Assembly: GCA_035303885.1 (NCBI GenBank)
Contig: DATGRE010000160.1
Coordinates: forward strand, 1 to 24,583
Source: Zeimonas sp035303885
GTDB lineage: Bacteria > Pseudomonadota > Gammaproteobacteria > Burkholderiales > Burkholderiaceae_E
Direction: 5' to 3'
DNA length: 24,583 nucleotides
How positions within the stretch are numbered: position 1 is the first letter of the stretch; every line of letters begins with the position of its first letter. Shown one piece after another: positions 7,090 to 14,393 of this stretch. The notes under the pieces are model-generated. The model made no database searches and was not told where the DNA came from. It was given only the letters and a program-made list of their open reading frames with translations. Made by a program: the position numbers and the translations under genes.

Positions 7090-8534
7090 ACGTGAAACGC
7101 TATTTCGCACGCACGGCCCGCGAGGCGATGGCGCTCGTGCGCGCCGAGCTCGGCGAGGACGCGGTCGTGCTGAAGAACCGTCCCGTCGATGGCGGCGTGG
7201 AGATCCTCGCGCTGGCCGGTGCCGAGCTCGAAGCGTCGGCGGACGAGCGCTCGGGGGCGGCGTCGACGCGCAGCGCCCCGCCACCGGCGAGCGCCGCGAC
7301 GATGAGCACCGTGCATTTCGAGAACTACGTCCGCGAGCGGCAGCAACGGCGCCTGGCCGAGGAGCAGGCGCAGCGCGCCGAGCAGCCGCTCGAGCGCATG
7401 CCGGCGGGTGACTTCGCGCCGCTCGGATCGTCGTCCGACGTCTTCGCACCCTCCGGGTCTTCCGCGACCTTCGCGCCCGCGCCCGCCGTGCCGGCGTGGG
7501 AAGCGGCGATGCCCGCGGCGCAGGCGCACGACGCCGAGCGCCTGCCCGAGTCCCGGTCCGATCGCATCGACACGCAGGCGCTGATGGCCGAGCTGCGCGA
7601 GATGCGCGGCGCGCTGTCGGACCAGCTCGAGTCGCTGAGCTGGTTCGAGGGCGTGCGCCGCCGGCCGGGCCAGTCGCGCATGCTGCGCCGGCTGCTGCAG
7701 GCGGGCTTCTCGCCGTCGCTGTCGCGCACGCTCGCCAACCACCTGCCCGCCGATTTCGGCGAGGAGGATGCCGAGCGCTGGCTGCGCGAGGCGCTGGTGC
7801 GCAATCTGCGCATCGACTCGCCGGAGCACACGATTTTCGACGCCGGCGGCACCTATGCGCTGCTCGGTCCGACCGGCGTCGGCAAGACGACGACCGCGGC
7901 AAAGATCGCCGCGCAGTTCGCGCTCAAGCACGGTGCGCAGTCGGTGGGGCTGATCACCGCCGACGTCTACCGGATCGGGGCACAGGACCAACTGCGCACC
8001 TTCGGGCGGCTGCTCGGGGTGCCGGTGCACGTCGCGCACGACGTCTCGACGCTGGCCGACTTCCTGCAGATGTACATGAACCGCAAGCTCGTGCTGATCG
8101 ACACCGCCGGCGTCGGACAGCGCGACGAGCGCGTCGGCGAGCTGCTCGCCGCGCTGTCGTCGGCGCAGGTGCGCAAGGTGCTCGTGCTCAATGCCGCGTC
8201 GCAGGCCGAGGCGATCGACGAGACGATCGAGGCGTACCAGGGTCGCAGCGCCGCAGGCGTCGTGCTCTCGAAGGTCGACGAGGCGGTGCGTCTCGGCGGC
8301 GCGCTCGACTGCCTGATCCGCCATCGCCTCACGCTGCAGGGCGTGGCCAACGGGCAGCGCGTTCCCGAGGACTGGCATCGGCCGGAACCGAAGATGCTCG
8401 TCGATCACGCGCTCGCCGGCGCCCATGCGCGCGCCTCGGCGTCGTTCTCGTTCGAGGAGGCCGAGCTGGCGATGCTGCTCGCCGCCGGCCGGCGCACCGC
8501 GGCACGGCGCGCACGCGAGGCGCAGCGTGTTTGA
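7086..8534 (+). CDS. flhF: Signal-recognition-like GTPase FlhF (flagellar placement)
   Basis: FlhF is an SRP-type GTPase that sets the site of flagellum assembly, usually a pole. The 482-residue protein has the family layout: a basic N-terminus starting MNVKRYFARTAREAMALVR, a long variable B region (about 45-185, Ala/Pro/Ser-rich), then the NG GTPase domain. Motifs are P-loop GPTGVGKTT (261-269), TADVYRIGAQDQL (291-303), DTAG (339-342) and the G4-type SKVD (395-398). All nucleotide-binding motifs are intact. The GTG start at 7086 overlaps the flhA stop (GTGA) and gives the canonical MNVKR start; an in-frame GTG at 7092 is less likely. The C-terminal 40 residues are Ala/Arg-rich. Its presence suggests polar flagellation, although FlhDC is more typical of peritrichous species. 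Confidence 0.95.
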   Translation: MNVKRYFARTAREAMALVRAELGEDAVVLKNRPVDGGVEILALAGAELEASADERSGAASTRSAPPPASAATMSTVHFENYVRERQQRRLAEEQAQRAEQPLERMPAGDFAPLGSSSDVFAPSGSSATFAPAPAVPAWEAAMPAAQAHDAERLPESRSDRIDTQALMAELREMRGALSDQLESLSWFEGVRRRPGQSRMLRRLLQAGFSPSLSRTLANHLPADFGEEDAERWLREALVRNLRIDSPEHTIFDAGGTYALLGPTGVGKTTTAAKIAAQFALKHGAQSVGLITADVYRIGAQDQLRTFGRLLGVPVHVAHDVSTLADFLQMYMNRKLVLIDTAGVGQRDERVGELLAALSSAQVRKVLVLNAASQAEAIDETIEAYQGRSAAGVVLSKVDEAVRLGGALDCLIRHRLTLQGVANGQRVPEDWHRPEPKMLVDHALAGAHARASASFSFEEAELAMLLAAGRRTAARRAREAQRV

Positions 8535-9294
8535 AGCGGCGCGCGACCAGGCAGCCGGACTGCGACAGCTGTTCCGTGCGCCGCAGCCGAGCCTGCTCGC
8601 GCTCGGTTGCACGACGGGCGATGCGTGGGACCGCGCAGGGGTCGAATCGATGGCGCGCGCGCTCGCCTGCGCCGGGCGTCGACCGCTGCTCGTCGACCTG
8701 CTCGGCGGCGCTCGCGGGGAATACGCGCGGCCCTTTGCGCACCTCGATGCGCACGCGCTGCTGCCCGAAGGCGCCCGAACGCGCGAGCTCGTGCGATTCC
8801 TCCAATCGCTCGCGCGTCCCGCGCGCGGCGGCGAACGCACCTTCGACGTCGTGCTGGTCGCCGCGGATCCGCTGCGCCTGGCTGACCTGATCGCGGGCGC
8901 GGCCGAGCGCCTCGTGCTCGTCGCGCGCACGCGCGGCGACGGACTGGCGCGCACGTATTCGCAGATCAAGGCGGTGCATCTGGCGCACGGCTTTCGCGCC
9001 TATTGCACCGTATTCCTCGACGCCGACTCTCGATCGGCTGCGCTCGCCTCGCACCGTCGGTTGTCCGAAACCGCGGCGCGCTTCCTCGGCGCGACGATCG
9101 AGTTCGGCGGCGCGCAGGACGCGATCGACGCGGCGCGTTTCCCCGCGGACGCGCTGCGCTGGGCGCAGCCGCTCTTCGCGATGCCGCCGCAAGTCGCGGG
9201 CGCATTCGGGGCCGGGTACGGCGGCGCGAACGCCGTACACGCGCCGCACGCGCCGATGCACACGAACGGCGCAGGTCTCGCACATGCGCACTAG
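8527..9294 (+). CDS. flhG: FlhG/FleN-like protein lacking a recognisable P-loop
   Basis: Between flhF and fliA, the usual place of flhG (MinD-like ATPase that limits flagellar number and stimulates FlhF). The 255-residue product begins MFEAARDQAAGLRQLF, matching the DQA.GLR activator helix with which FlhG stimulates FlhF. The ATPase part is strongly degenerate. Where the KGGVGKT-type loop should be, at about residues 25-39, the sequence reads ALGCTTGDAWDRAGV, with no GKT/GKS. The later MinD-like elements LLVDLLGG (54-61) and FDVVLVAADP survive. The C-terminus is His/Gly-rich. The GTG at 8527 overlaps the flhF reading frame by 8 bases and is chosen because it places the activator helix at the N-terminus. 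Identification rests on position, helix and residual fold; ATPase activity is doubtful. Confidence 0.75.
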   Translation: MFEAARDQAAGLRQLFRAPQPSLLALGCTTGDAWDRAGVESMARALACAGRRPLLVDLLGGARGEYARPFAHLDAHALLPEGARTRELVRFLQSLARPARGGERTFDVVLVAADPLRLADLIAGAAERLVLVARTRGDGLARTYSQIKAVHLAHGFRAYCTVFLDADSRSAALASHRRLSETAARFLGATIEFGGAQDAIDAARFPADALRWAQPLFAMPPQVAGAFGAGYGGANAVHAPHAPMHTNGAGLAHAH

Positions 9295-9328
9295 AGCGAA
9301 TCCGGATTCCGCCAAAGCCCCTTCGACG

Positions 9329-10042
9329 ATGTACACCGCGCAAGGAACCCTGGACCGGCAGAGCGCGATCGAGCGCTACGGGCCGATGGTCCGTCGGATG
9401 GCGAGTCAGCTGATCGGCCGCCTGCCGCCGAACGTCGAGCTGGAGGATCTCGTGCAGGCGGGGATGATCGGGCTGTTCGACGCGATGACCCGCTACGAGT
9501 CGGACCGCGGCGCGCAGTTCGAGACCTTCGCCACGCAGCGCGTGCGCGGCGCGATGCTCGACGAGCTGCGCGGAAGCGACTGGCTGCCGCGCTCGGTGCG
9601 CCGCAACCAGCGCACGATCGAGGCGGCGATCCATCGCGCCGAGCAGCGGCTCGGCCGCGCGCCGGGCGAGGTCGACATCGCCGAGGAGCTCGGCATGCCG
9701 CTGGCCGAGTACCAGCGGCTGCTCGACGATGCGCGGGGTGCGCAACTCGTGCATTTCGACGACTACGACGACGACGGCGACGAGGGCTTCGCCGATCGAA
9801 ACCTGCCCGCCGCGCAGCCCGAGCCGCAGGAGATCCTCGGCGATCTGCGCTTCCGGCAGGCGCTGGTCGCCGCGATCGAGAAGCTGCCCGAGCGCGAGCG
9901 GCTGGTGATGGGCATGTACTACGAGCAGGAAATGAACCTGAAGGAAATCGGCGCCGTGCTCGGTGTGACCGAGTCGCGGATCTCGCAGCTGCACAGCCAG
10001 GCGGTGGCCCGGCTGCGCACGCAGCTGAAGTCCTGGATCTAG
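9329..10042 (+). CDS. fliA: RNA polymerase sigma-28 factor FliA
   Basis: FliA directs RNA polymerase to late flagellar promoters such as those found here before fliC, motA, flgM and the membrane receptor. The 237-residue protein shows sigma region 2 (about 14-85, with VELEDLVQAGMIGLFDAMTRY and FETFATQRVRGAMLDELR), region 3 (about 90-145), an acidic stretch DDYDDDGDEG (144-153), and region 4 (about 172-235, with LPERERLVMGMYY and the helix-turn-helix LKEIGAVLGVTESRISQLH). The ATG at 9329 gives the MYTAQG start found in related FliAs. An in-frame ATG at 9284, overlapping the flhG stop, would add 15 unconserved residues. The ribosome site for 9329 is weak, so coupling to flhG through 9284 remains possible. 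Confidence 0.96.
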   Translation: MYTAQGTLDRQSAIERYGPMVRRMASQLIGRLPPNVELEDLVQAGMIGLFDAMTRYESDRGAQFETFATQRVRGAMLDELRGSDWLPRSVRRNQRTIEAAIHRAEQRLGRAPGEVDIAEELGMPLAEYQRLLDDARGAQLVHFDDYDDDGDEGFADRNLPAAQPEPQEILGDLRFRQALVAAIEKLPERERLVMGMYYEQEMNLKEIGAVLGVTESRISQLHSQAVARLRTQLKSWI

Positions 10043-10056
10043 CCCGCACCGCGGGC
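10042..10056 (+). other. Small hairpin between fliA and the soluble receptor
   Basis: GCCCGC-ACC-GCGGGC is a perfect 6-bp stem beginning on the last base of the fliA stop codon and ending just before the ribosome site of the next gene. It has no U-tract, so full termination is unlikely. It may tune expression between the two genes. Confidence 0.3.
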
Positions 10057-10071
10057 GGAGGGGGAGCGACG

Positions 10072-11466
10072 ATGCTGATGTTCACGACGCGCAGGCGCGC
10101 GGAACGAGTGCCGACGACGGCGAAACCGGCGCGCGCGACGCGGCACGAGTCGGAAGTCTCTGCGACGCGGCCGCAGGCGGCGGACGGGATCCCGGGGCAG
10201 GCGTCCGAGGTGCTCGCCACCATCGCGCGGCAGGCGTCCGGGCTCGGGCGCGAGGCCGCCGAGGTCAACGGCGTGCTCGAGGAGATCGCCGCCCGTGCGC
10301 TCGCGCAGGCCGAGACGCTCGACGGCGCGATGCAGGCGATTGCGACGATGGTCGATTCGAACCGCCGCATCGGCGACGCGTCGCGCGCCGGCCAGCACTG
10401 TCTCGTCGAAGCGCACGAAGCGGTGGCCAAGGTCGTCGCCGGCTTCGGCGAGGCAACCGAGACGCTCTCGCAGGTGACCGCATCGGCGCGCGAGATCACG
10501 CAGATCGCGCTGCAGACCCGGCTGGTGGCCTTCAACGCGTCGGTCGAGGCCAAGCGCGCGGGCGAGGCGGGACGCGGCTTCTCCGTCGTCGCCGAGGCGG
10601 TGAAGGATCTCGCCGCGCGCGTCGAGGACGCCTCCCGGCAGATCATGCAGACGGTGTCGACGCTCGAGACGCGCCTGACCGGGCTGTCCGGCGAGATCGA
10701 CGACGACGCGCGCGACGAAGGCACGTTCCGCGCGGCGCTGAAGCGTTCCGAGGCGCAGGCGGGCGAGGTCGTGCAAGCTTCGCTGGACAACGTCCGGTGC
10801 TGCGAGGACGTGCTCGAGTCGGTGCGGCAGATCGCCGAGGCGTCGCATCGCAGTGCCGACGCGATCGCCGGTACGCGGCGCCAGGCCGAGAAGTTCCTCG
10901 AGCTGTCGGAGTCGCTGATCGAGCTGACCGTCGAATCGGGCATCGAGACCGACGACAGCCCGCTGATCGACAAGGTGGTCGACGCCGCAGCCCGTGTGTC
11001 GCGACTCTTCGAGGAAGCGCTCGACGGCGGCGCGATCACGATGGCCGATCTCTTCGACGAGAACTACGTTCCGGTGCCCGGCAGCAATCCGCCGCAGTTC
11101 ACCACGCGTTTCGTCGCGCTCACCGATCGCCTGCTGCCGCAGATCCAGGAGCCGATGCTGCAGGTCTCGCCGAAGATCCGCCTGTGCTGCGCGGTCGACC
11201 GCAACGGCTACCTGCCGACGCACAACGCACGCTATTCGCGCCCGCAGGGCCCCGACCCGGTCTGGAATGCCGCGCATTGCCGCAACCGGCGCATCTTCGA
11301 CGATCGCACGGGACTCGCCTCGGCGCGCAATCGGCGCCGTTTTCTGCTGCAGACCTATCGCCGCGACATGGGCGCCGGCAAGTTCGTCTACATGAAGGAG
11401 CTGTCGTCGCCGATCGTCGTGCGCGGACGACATTGGGGCGGATTGCGGGTCGCCTACGAATTCTGA
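10072..11466 (+). CDS. Soluble chemoreceptor with C-terminal sensory domain
   Basis: A 464-residue methyl-accepting chemotaxis protein with no membrane segment or signal peptide, so presumably cytosolic. Residues about 45-290 form the coiled-coil signalling hairpin; the tip reads QIALQTRLVAFNASVEAKRAGEAGRGFSVVAEAV (144-177), close to the receptor consensus. After it, about 325-464, comes a separate domain (DLFDENYVPVPGSNPPQF, then DRNGYLPTHN, NRRIFDD, LLQTYRRDMG, RGRHWGGLRVAYEF) that I recall as a widespread C-terminal module of soluble receptors, mainly in alphaproteobacteria. It looks like a PAS/Cache-type ligand fold; the ligand is unknown. Several cysteines (C243/C244, C372/C373, C403) stand out. 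Order is signalling then sensing, the reverse of membrane receptors. A strong Shine-Dalgarno (GGAGGGGGAG) precedes the ATG, and it is probably co-transcribed with fliA 29 bases upstream. Confidence 0.88.
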   Translation: MLMFTTRRRAERVPTTAKPARATRHESEVSATRPQAADGIPGQASEVLATIARQASGLGREAAEVNGVLEEIAARALAQAETLDGAMQAIATMVDSNRRIGDASRAGQHCLVEAHEAVAKVVAGFGEATETLSQVTASAREITQIALQTRLVAFNASVEAKRAGEAGRGFSVVAEAVKDLAARVEDASRQIMQTVSTLETRLTGLSGEIDDDARDEGTFRAALKRSEAQAGEVVQASLDNVRCCEDVLESVRQIAEASHRSADAIAGTRRQAEKFLELSESLIELTVESGIETDDSPLIDKVVDAAARVSRLFEEALDGGAITMADLFDENYVPVPGSNPPQFTTRFVALTDRLLPQIQEPMLQVSPKIRLCCAVDRNGYLPTHNARYSRPQGPDPVWNAAHCRNRRIFDDRTGLASARNRRRFLLQTYRRDMGAGKFVYMKELSSPIVVRGRHWGGLRVAYEF

Positions 11467-11478
11467 AGGAGCTCGGGC

Positions 11479-11505
11479 TCAGGTTCGGCTTCCGGCTGCC
11501 GATAA
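11479..11505 (+). promoter_or_regulatory. Sigma-28 promoter of the membrane chemoreceptor
   Basis: TCAG (11479-11482), a 15-base spacer, and a perfect GCCGATAA (11498-11505). Transcription should start near 11512, which is also the first ATG of the downstream reading frame. That ATG would therefore be at or before the transcript 5' end, favouring a later start codon. Confidence 0.8.
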
Positions 11506-11562
11506 AGATCGATGGCGCTTCTTCCTTTGCGTCATCTCGACGCCTTCGTTCCGACTCCTCCC

Positions 11563-11568
11563 GAGAGG
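11563..11568 (+). promoter_or_regulatory. Ribosome binding site deciding the receptor start
   Basis: GAGAGG lies 6 bases before an in-frame TTG at 11575. The upstream ATG at 11512 has no Shine-Dalgarno and coincides with the predicted transcription start, so this site supports the TTG start. Confidence 0.6.
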
Positions 11569-11574
11569 TTCCTC

Positions 11575-13422
11575 TTGCTTTCCCGATTCACGTTCCGGCA
11601 CAAGATCGTGCTGCTGGTCGCCACCGCAGTGCTCGGTTTCCTGGTGCTCTCGCTGGTTTCCACGATGCGCAACGAGCGGCTCGTCGCCGAAGGTCGGCGC
11701 GGCGAGCTCGTCACCGCGGTGCAATCGGCGACGAACATCGCCGCGGCGTACCAGATGCGCGCGGCGGCCGGGGAGATGAGCGCCGACGAGGCGAAGAAAG
11801 CCGCGATCGACGCCATCCGCGTCGCTCGCTACGGCGGCGCGGACGGCAGGAGCGAGTATTTCTACGTCTGGACGACCGACGGCACGACGGTGATGCACCC
11901 GATGCATCCCGAATGGACCGGACAGCGGATGCTGGGCAAGCTGCTCGATGCCGAAGGCGCGGACACGCTCAAGCGCCTGCTGGACGCGATCGCGGCGAGC
12001 CCCGACGGGCGCGCGTTCGCGCTCGCCGCGTTTCCGCGCCCCGGCCAGACGAAGGCGGTGCCGAAGCTGCAGTACGGACAGCGAATCGACGGCTGGGACT
12101 GGGTCGTCGGCTCGGGCGTGTACCTGGACGACCTCGACGCGATCGTCCACGCGCAGCGCCTGCGCGACGGTGCGATCGCGCTCGTGCTGCTCGCGCTGGT
12201 CGCCGGCGTCGGCTATGCGGTCGGGCGCAGCGTGCTGCGCCAGATCGGCGGCGACCCGGCCGAGGCGATGCGCGTGATGGACGAAGTGGCGTCCGGCAAC
12301 CTGGGCGCACGACTCGAGCGCCCCGCCGCGGGAAGCCTGCTCGGCGCGCTGCAATCGATGATCGAGGCGCTGCGCCGGCTGGTCGAGCAGGTGCACGTGT
12401 CCACCGAGAGCATCCGGACCGCCGCCGACGAGATCGCCGTCGGCAACCTGGACCTGAGCCAGCGTACCGAGGAGACCGCGTCGAACCTGCAGCAGACGGC
12501 GGCTTCGCTCGAGCAGATCACCGGCACGGTACGGCAGACCGCGGAATCGGCGCGCGTGGCGAACCAGCTCGCGACGACGGCGTCCGAGGCGGCCTCGAAG
12601 GGCGGCGACGTCGTCGAGCAGGTGGTGGCGACGATGGGCGAGATCGACGATTCGAGCCGTCGCATCGCCGACATCACCGGAACGATCGACGGAATCGCGT
12701 TCCAGACGAACCTCCTCGCGCTGAACGCCGCGGTCGAAGCGGCGCGTGCCGGCGAGCAGGGGCGCGGCTTCGCGGTCGTCGCCGCCGAGGTGCGCAGTCT
12801 CGCGCAGCGCAGCGCGGACGCGGCCCGGGAGATCAAGGCATTGATCGGCGCGAGCGTCGAGCGCGTCGACGCGGGTTCGCGGCTGGTGCGCGAAGCGGGC
12901 GATTCGATGCGCGGCATCGTCACCGCCGTGCATCGCGTTTCCGACATCGTCGGCGAGATCACCGCGACGACGAACGAGCAGAGCGGCAGCGTCGAGCAGA
13001 TCAACACGGCGGTCGCGCAGCTCGACCAGATGACGCAGCAGAACGCGGCGCTGGTCGAGGAGTCGGCGGCGGCGGCCGAGAGCATGAAGCAGCAGGCCAG
13101 GCATCTCGGCGACGTCGTGGCCACGTTCCGGCTCGGCGAAGGCGACGGGCAGGGCACTGCGCGCCCGAATCCCGGTGCTCGGCCCGCCCGCTCGGTGCAC
13201 CAGGCCGTCGCGGCTTCGCCCGTTGCACGCGGCGCGATCGAGCGGGCTCGCGAAGCGGCTCGGCGCGATCCGGCATCAATTTCGTCGCCGGCCACGGCCC
13301 GGGTCGGGTCGACCGCGCCGGTCGCTTCGTCCCGCGCCGCCGCTGCGCGACCGGCAAGCGTGCCGCCGGCGAGCGTGCGGCCGGTGCGCGAGACCGCCGA
13401 GGAAGGGTGGGAGAGCTTCTGA
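11575..13422 (+). CDS. Membrane methyl-accepting chemotaxis protein, single Cache type
   Basis: From TTG 11575 the product has 615 residues and starts MLSRFTFRHKIVLL. Layout: membrane helix (about 11-30), periplasmic single Cache domain (about 35-190, with SEYFYVWTTDGTTVMHPMHP and WDWVVGSGVYLDD, typical of sCache_2 receptors), second membrane helix (about 199-216), HAMP-like region (217-270), methylation and signalling coiled coil (270-520) with tip IDGIAFQTNLLALNAAVEAARAGEQGRGFAVVAAEVR (371-407), then a disordered Ala/Arg/Pro linker. The last residues, GWESF, resemble the NWETF pentapeptide that tethers CheR and CheB. The ligand is unknown; sCache_2 receptors often sense small organic acids. 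An ATG at 11512 would add 21 residues but fits the promoter poorly. Its own sigma-28 promoter lies immediately upstream. Confidence 0.93.
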   Translation: MLSRFTFRHKIVLLVATAVLGFLVLSLVSTMRNERLVAEGRRGELVTAVQSATNIAAAYQMRAAAGEMSADEAKKAAIDAIRVARYGGADGRSEYFYVWTTDGTTVMHPMHPEWTGQRMLGKLLDAEGADTLKRLLDAIAASPDGRAFALAAFPRPGQTKAVPKLQYGQRIDGWDWVVGSGVYLDDLDAIVHAQRLRDGAIALVLLALVAGVGYAVGRSVLRQIGGDPAEAMRVMDEVASGNLGARLERPAAGSLLGALQSMIEALRRLVEQVHVSTESIRTAADEIAVGNLDLSQRTEETASNLQQTAASLEQITGTVRQTAESARVANQLATTASEAASKGGDVVEQVVATMGEIDDSSRRIADITGTIDGIAFQTNLLALNAAVEAARAGEQGRGFAVVAAEVRSLAQRSADAAREIKALIGASVERVDAGSRLVREAGDSMRGIVTAVHRVSDIVGEITATTNEQSGSVEQINTAVAQLDQMTQQNAALVEESAAAAESMKQQARHLGDVVATFRLGEGDGQGTARPNPGARPARSVHQAVAASPVARGAIERAREAARRDPASISSPATARVGSTAPVASSRAAAARPASVPPASVRPVRETAEEGWESF

Positions 13423-13430
13423 GCGCGATG

Positions 13431-13451
13431 CTCGGGGCGCCATGCGCCGAG
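13431..13451 (+). terminator. Imperfect hairpin after the membrane receptor
   Basis: CTCGGGGCGC-CAT-GCGCCGAG pairs with a two-base bulge and begins 8 bases after the stop codon. There is no U-tract. Convergent transcription from flgN makes a transcription end likely here, but the structure is not decisive. The same 11 bases, GAGCGCGATGC, flank it at 13421 and 13449. Confidence 0.3.
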
Positions 13452-13584
13452 CGCGATGCGCCGCCTGGGCGCCCGGTGCCGCTCGATCGCGCAGCGAGCG
13501 CAGGGTGCCCGATCGGGTGACGGCCGCGCACGTGCCCAAAGCAGCTTGGCGGGTGATCGTCGAGGCGGGCGGGAATCGCCGGTG

Positions 13585-13680
13585 ACGCTCGGGTCGCGCT
13601 CGGCCGCGCTCGGGCCGCGCCAGGAGAGCAGGTTGCGCTCAGGCCGAGTTGGCCGCGCTCAGGCCGAGTAGGTTGCGCGA
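13585..13680. repeat. Degenerate short tandem repeats at the flgN 3' end
   Basis: Five copies of a core CGCTC(G/A)GG(Y)C begin near 13586, 13596, 13606, 13635 and 13655. The last two are almost identical 20-bp units (GCGCTCAGGCCGAGT[T/A]GG), and the final copy includes the flgN stop codon. GGTTGCGC borders the pair at 13631 and 13671. The rest of the 13423-13658 intergenic stretch between the convergent genes holds no supported gene. Confidence 0.6.
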
Positions 13681-14030
13681 CGCCGGGCGGCGCCGCGAAT
13701 CCATCCTTCGTCGTCGTAGGTGCGCGGTTCGGCGTCCGCGAGCGCATCGAGCGCGCGGGATGCGCGAAGCGCCGAGCGGCGCGCCAGCGCGGCATTGGCG
13801 TCGAGTGCGACGCGAAGGTCGTGTGCCGCCGGCGGCAGGTCGCGCCGAGGGCCGGCAAGCCCGGATGCCGCACGATCGGGTGCCTGCCGACAGGCGGCGA
13901 TCCACGCCGACAGGCGGGCGTTCGCCGCCTCGAGCCGATCGGCGTCACGCGCGAGCATCGCGTCGCGCTGCTCCTCGAGCAGGAGCCGGCCCTCGTCGAG
14001 GGAGACGCTGCCCGGGAGGCCTTCGTTCAT
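13659..14030 (-). CDS. flgN: FlgN-like export chaperone
   Basis: FlgN is the cytosolic chaperone for hook-filament junction proteins FlgK and FlgL (flgK is in this window). The 123-residue product is small, helical and charged (LDEGRLLLEEQRDAMLARDADRLEAANARL), and near the end has RTYDDEGWIRG, resembling the tYda.Gr motif of FlgN C-termini. Sequence similarity in this family is low, so the call leans on size, helical pattern and position directly after flgM. The ATG at 14030 immediately follows the flgM TAA (TAAATG), implying coupled translation. The last codons fall in a 20-bp tandem duplication, so the exact C-terminus may have been altered by repeat slippage. Confidence 0.8.
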   Translation of the reverse strand: MNEGLPGSVSLDEGRLLLEEQRDAMLARDADRLEAANARLSAWIAACRQAPDRAASGLAGPRRDLPPAAHDLRVALDANAALARRSALRASRALDALADAEPRTYDDEGWIRGAARRRATYSA

Positions 14031-14348
14031 TTATTTCGCCCGCGACAGCGTTTCGAGCAGCTCGGCGGCCTGCGCGATCATCCGGTCGGCGACCGCGTGC
14101 GCGTCGATCTGGAAGCGTCCGTCGCGGAGCGCCGCCTGGACGTCCTCGACCTTTTTCGTGCGCACCGGCATCGACTCGCCTTCGGCGGCGAGGCTTCTCG
14201 AGGTACGCGACAGGCGCACCGCGTCGACGGGCGCCGTCTTCTCGACGGCGTCCGAGCGGGCATGGCCGGGAACGGCGCGGACGGCGCCGCTGGCGGAACG
14301 CGACAGCGGGTCCGGTTGCTGGGTTTCAGCGGGTTTGCCGATCTTCAT
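14031..14348 (-). CDS. flgM: Anti-sigma-28 factor FlgM
   Basis: FlgM binds FliA and blocks late gene expression until it is exported through the finished hook. The 105-residue protein begins MKIGKPAE, typical of FlgM, has a low-complexity, unfolded N-terminal half, and ends in the helical sigma-binding region (about 65-105: KVEDVQAALRDGRFQIDAHAVADRMIAQAAELLETL), with the conserved I(D)....A..ML pattern. The ATG at 14348 is preceded by AGGGA; a longer reading frame upstream has no family resemblance. It lies between flgA and flgN and has its own sigma-28-like promoter, so FliA would drive synthesis of its own inhibitor. Confidence 0.93.
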   Translation of the reverse strand: MKIGKPAETQQPDPLSRSASGAVRAVPGHARSDAVEKTAPVDAVRLSRTSRSLAAEGESMPVRTKKVEDVQAALRDGRFQIDAHAVADRMIAQAAELLETLSRAK

Positions 14349-14365
14349 GGCGATTTCCCTATCGG

Positions 14366-14386
14366 ATCCGGGATACGTCCCCGGAT
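14366..14386 (-). other. Inverted repeat in the flgM leader
   Basis: ATCCGGG-ATACGTC-CCCGGAT is a perfect 7-bp stem with a 7-base loop. It lies between the predicted sigma-28 start (near 14387) and the flgM ATG, so it would sit at the very 5' end of that transcript. It could stabilise the message or affect translation; no function is shown. Confidence 0.4.
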
Positions 14387-14393
14387 GCCCGGC

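Noticed and set aside
4876..7902. Very long minus-strand open frame (about 1000 codons) opposite flhA
   Set aside because: It is the shadow of GC-rich flhA/flhF codons: Arg/His/Asp-rich low-complexity translation, no family resemblance, and the plus strand encodes clearly conserved proteins.
10797..13520. Long plus-strand frame of about 900 codons across both receptor genes
   Set aside because: Arg-rich out-of-frame translation of two well-supported receptor genes; it spans their boundary and promoter.
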